NCBI GenBank assembly: GCA_013152105.1
Contig: JAADHA010000470.1
Coordinates: 1 to 7,745, forward strand
From: Oligoflexia bacterium
Lineage (GTDB): Bacteria > Myxococcota_A > UBA796 > UBA2385
Reading direction: 5' to 3'
DNA length: 7,745 nt
Under the pieces are notes generated by a model. The model did not search any database and was not told the origin of the DNA. It was given only the letters and a program-made list of their open reading frames with translations. The translations under genes and the position numbers were made by a program. Below are positions 6,519 through 7,745 of the stretch, piece by piece; position 1 is the stretch's first letter; each line of letters starts with the position of its first letter.

Positions 6519-7691
6519 TCAGGCCGTGCGGTAGTCGCCTGCATCAAGGCCGTAGGCCTTCATCTTCGTGTACAGGGTGCGCCGCGTGATGCCGGCTGCC
6601 CGGGCGGTATTTCCCAGATGCCCCTTGTTTCGCTTGAGCAAGCGCTGCAGGTAGGTCCGTTCCACCTGGGCCACGGCGCGGTCGGTCGCGGCCTTCATCG
6701 GAATGGAGTCGTCCACTGGGAGCAAGGTGGGTTCGTTGACACAGTGTTCACCGGTCATGTCGTCGGGCAGCATCTCCAGCTTGATCTCGGCCCCGGCGGC
6801 GACGATGACCCATCGTTCGCACATCGATCGAAGCTGCCGCACATTGCCGGGCCAGCGGTAGGCCATGATGGCCTGCATCGCGTCGCTGGTCAGCGTGGGG
6901 GGCTCGATGCCATAGGCCCTGGCGGTGTCTTCCAGAAAGTGTCGGGTCAGCAGGGGGATGTCTTCGGGGCGTTCGCGCAAGGGGGGCAGCAGGACCGGAA
7001 AGACGTTGAGCCGGTAGAACAGGTCTTGGCGGAATGCCTTGTTCGCGACCGCCGACTCCAGGTCCACATTCGTCGCGGCGATGATCCGCACATTGACCGA
7101 GACCGTGTCCTGCCCGCCGACCCGGCGGAAGCGCATCTCTTCGAGGACCCGCAACAGGTTTACCTGGACATTGAGGCTGGTCTCACCGAGCTCATCCAGG
7201 AAGAGGGTGCCGCCGTCGGCCATCTCGAACACGCCCCGCCGGCGACCACCCGCACCCGTGAAGCTGCCCTTTTCGTGACCGAAGAGTTCGCTCTCCAGCA
7301 GGGATTCGGTGAAGGCGCCGCAGTTCACGCTGATGAAGGGCTGTTCGCGGCGGCGGCTGCGTTCGTGGATGGCCCGGCTGACCAGCTCTTTGCCGGTCCC
7401 GGTGTCTCCGCGGATCAGCACCGTGGCGTCCGTGGCGGCCACCGCACGGATCTGGTCGAAGACCCGCAGCATCCGAGGGCTTTGGGTGAGCATATGGCTG
7501 AAGCCGTCGCGGTCGCGGACCTGTTCGCGGGCTCGGGCCAGGGCGCGGTTGCCGCGGGCGTCGGCCAGGGCCAGGCTGACCGATTCGACCAGGCGAGCGC
7601 GGCTGAATGGCTGCGGCAGGACATCGATCGCGCCGCGGCGCACGGCCTGTACGCCCAGGTCCATGTCGGGTTGGGACATGGTCGCCAGCAC
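6519..7691 (-). CDS. NtrC-family sigma-54 activator with truncated, degenerate receiver (390 aa from GTG 7691)
   Basis: A bacterial enhancer-binding protein that would remodel sigma-54 RNA polymerase using ATP. Residues 1-30 are the end of a receiver domain (ending GAIDVLPQPF), followed by a linker helix (30-62). The AAA+ domain spans about 67-300: Walker A GDTGTGKE (95-102), the sigma-54 contact loop as GSFTGA (142-147, usually GAFTGA), Walker B GTLFLDE (161-167), sensor I region AATN (205-208), arginine-finger region FRQDLFYRL (220-228) and sensor II WPGNVRQL (280-287). A Fis-type helix-turn-helix closes the protein (338-382, NTARAAGITRRTLYTKM). The receiver is cut by an in-frame TAA at 7710-7712. 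The remaining half has Gln where the conserved KPF lysine sits and Met where a Ser/Thr switch residue is usual. Start choices are GTG 7691 or ATG 7679; neither has a strong Shine-Dalgarno. The position upstream of and co-directional with the ceramidase operon suggests it controls those genes, but no sigma-54 promoter is visible in the gap. Confidence 0.88.
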   Translation of the reverse strand: MLATMSQPDMDLGVQAVRRGAIDVLPQPFSRARLVESVSLALADARGNRALARAREQVRDRDGFSHMLTQSPRMLRVFDQIRAVAATDATVLIRGDTGTGKELVSRAIHERSRRREQPFISVNCGAFTESLLESELFGHEKGSFTGAGGRRRGVFEMADGGTLFLDELGETSLNVQVNLLRVLEEMRFRRVGGQDTVSVNVRIIAATNVDLESAVANKAFRQDLFYRLNVFPVLLPPLRERPEDIPLLTRHFLEDTARAYGIEPPTLTSDAMQAIMAYRWPGNVRQLRSMCERWVIVAAGAEIKLEMLPDDMTGEHCVNEPTLLPVDDSIPMKAATDRAVAQVERTYLQRLLKRNKGHLGNTARAAGITRRTLYTKMKAYGLDAGDYRTA

Positions 7692-7709
7692 CGGGACGCC
7701 GGGGGCCCG

Positions 7710-7745
7710 TTAGCGCAACAGGTCCAGCATGCGTGAGCCCTGCAG
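7710..7745 (-). pseudogene. C-terminal end of an upstream receiver fragment, stopped by TAA (possible broken 5' part of the regulator)
   Basis: Reading the minus strand from the right edge in the same frame as the regulator gives LQGSRMLDLLR then TAA. This resembles the 'MPGMDGLELL' stretch that follows the phosphorylated Asp in receiver domains, and the codons right after the stop (RAPGVPVL) resemble the next receiver strand. Between DLL and PVL a normal NtrC-type receiver has about ten residues; here there are seven, counting the stop. A small deletion that created a stop, or an assembly/sequencing error, would explain both. Only 11 codons are visible, and the normally conserved Pro and second Gly of this stretch are missing, so homology of the fragment is moderately supported. 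The phospho-Asp itself would lie outside the window. Confidence 0.5.

Noticed and set aside
4531..6534. 667-codon plus-strand open frame opposite the ceramidase gene
   Set aside because: It is antisense to a gene with clear family motifs. Its translation is Val/Gly/Asp-rich with no recognisable domain, as expected for a shadow frame in GC-rich DNA.
6510..7736. 408-codon plus-strand open frame opposite the sigma-54 activator
   Set aside because: The minus strand encodes an unmistakable AAA+ activator; the plus-strand product has no recognisable motif and is a GC-driven shadow.
1..7745. CRISPR array, tRNA/rRNA genes, insertion sequences or attachment sites
   Set aside because: I looked on both strands and saw no regularly spaced repeats, no tRNA-like cloverleaf motifs and no transposase or terminal inverted repeats; nearly all bases are accounted for by the five coding regions.

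Overview
The window is GC-rich and gene-dense. Four complete or near-complete reading frames lie on the minus strand and one 5'-truncated gene lies on the plus strand. The sigma-54 type regulator, the long surface lipoprotein enzyme, the TMTC-like membrane protein, the frequent GTG/TTG starts and the near absence of non-coding DNA all fit a high-GC Gram-negative bacterium. A myxobacterium or a related 'deltaproteobacterial' lineage is likely, but this is inference from style and families; no marker gene fixes the taxonomy.

Plus strand, left edge to 1766: the C-terminal two thirds of a PEP-utilizing phosphotransferase-like protein (rifampin phosphotransferase / PEP synthase relatives). It covers the end of the ATP-grasp domain, a helical middle domain, and the swivelling phosphohistidine domain with its catalytic His codon at 1638-1640. 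Its stop abuts the stop of the convergent minus-strand gene in the palindrome TGATCA (1764-1769), with no base between the two genes.

Minus strand, reading from right to left: (1) an NtrC-family sigma-54 activator (7691-6519). Its receiver-like N-terminus is interrupted by an in-frame TAA at 7710-7712, and the part that remains lacks conserved receiver residues. (2) After a 74-base gap, a neutral ceramidase-like lipoprotein of 850 residues (6444-3892) with all expected zinc ligands and the catalytic serine. (3) A deoxynucleoside kinase-family P-loop kinase (3895-3224), overlapping the ceramidase stop by GTGA. (4) A TMTC/PMT-like multi-spanning membrane protein (3227-1767), overlapping the kinase stop by another GTGA.

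Genes 2-4 are almost certainly one translationally coupled operon, and the regulator may head the same transcript. How they work together is not known. The lipoprotein would hydrolyse ceramide-type N-acyl amides outside or at the outer membrane, the kinase is cytosolic, and the GT-C-like protein sits in the inner membrane. Whether this is sphingolipid or prey-lipid processing coupled to salvage, or a chance but tight grouping, is the main open question. The most unusual observations are the ceramidase-kinase-membrane protein operon and the broken, degenerate receiver of the adjacent regulator.
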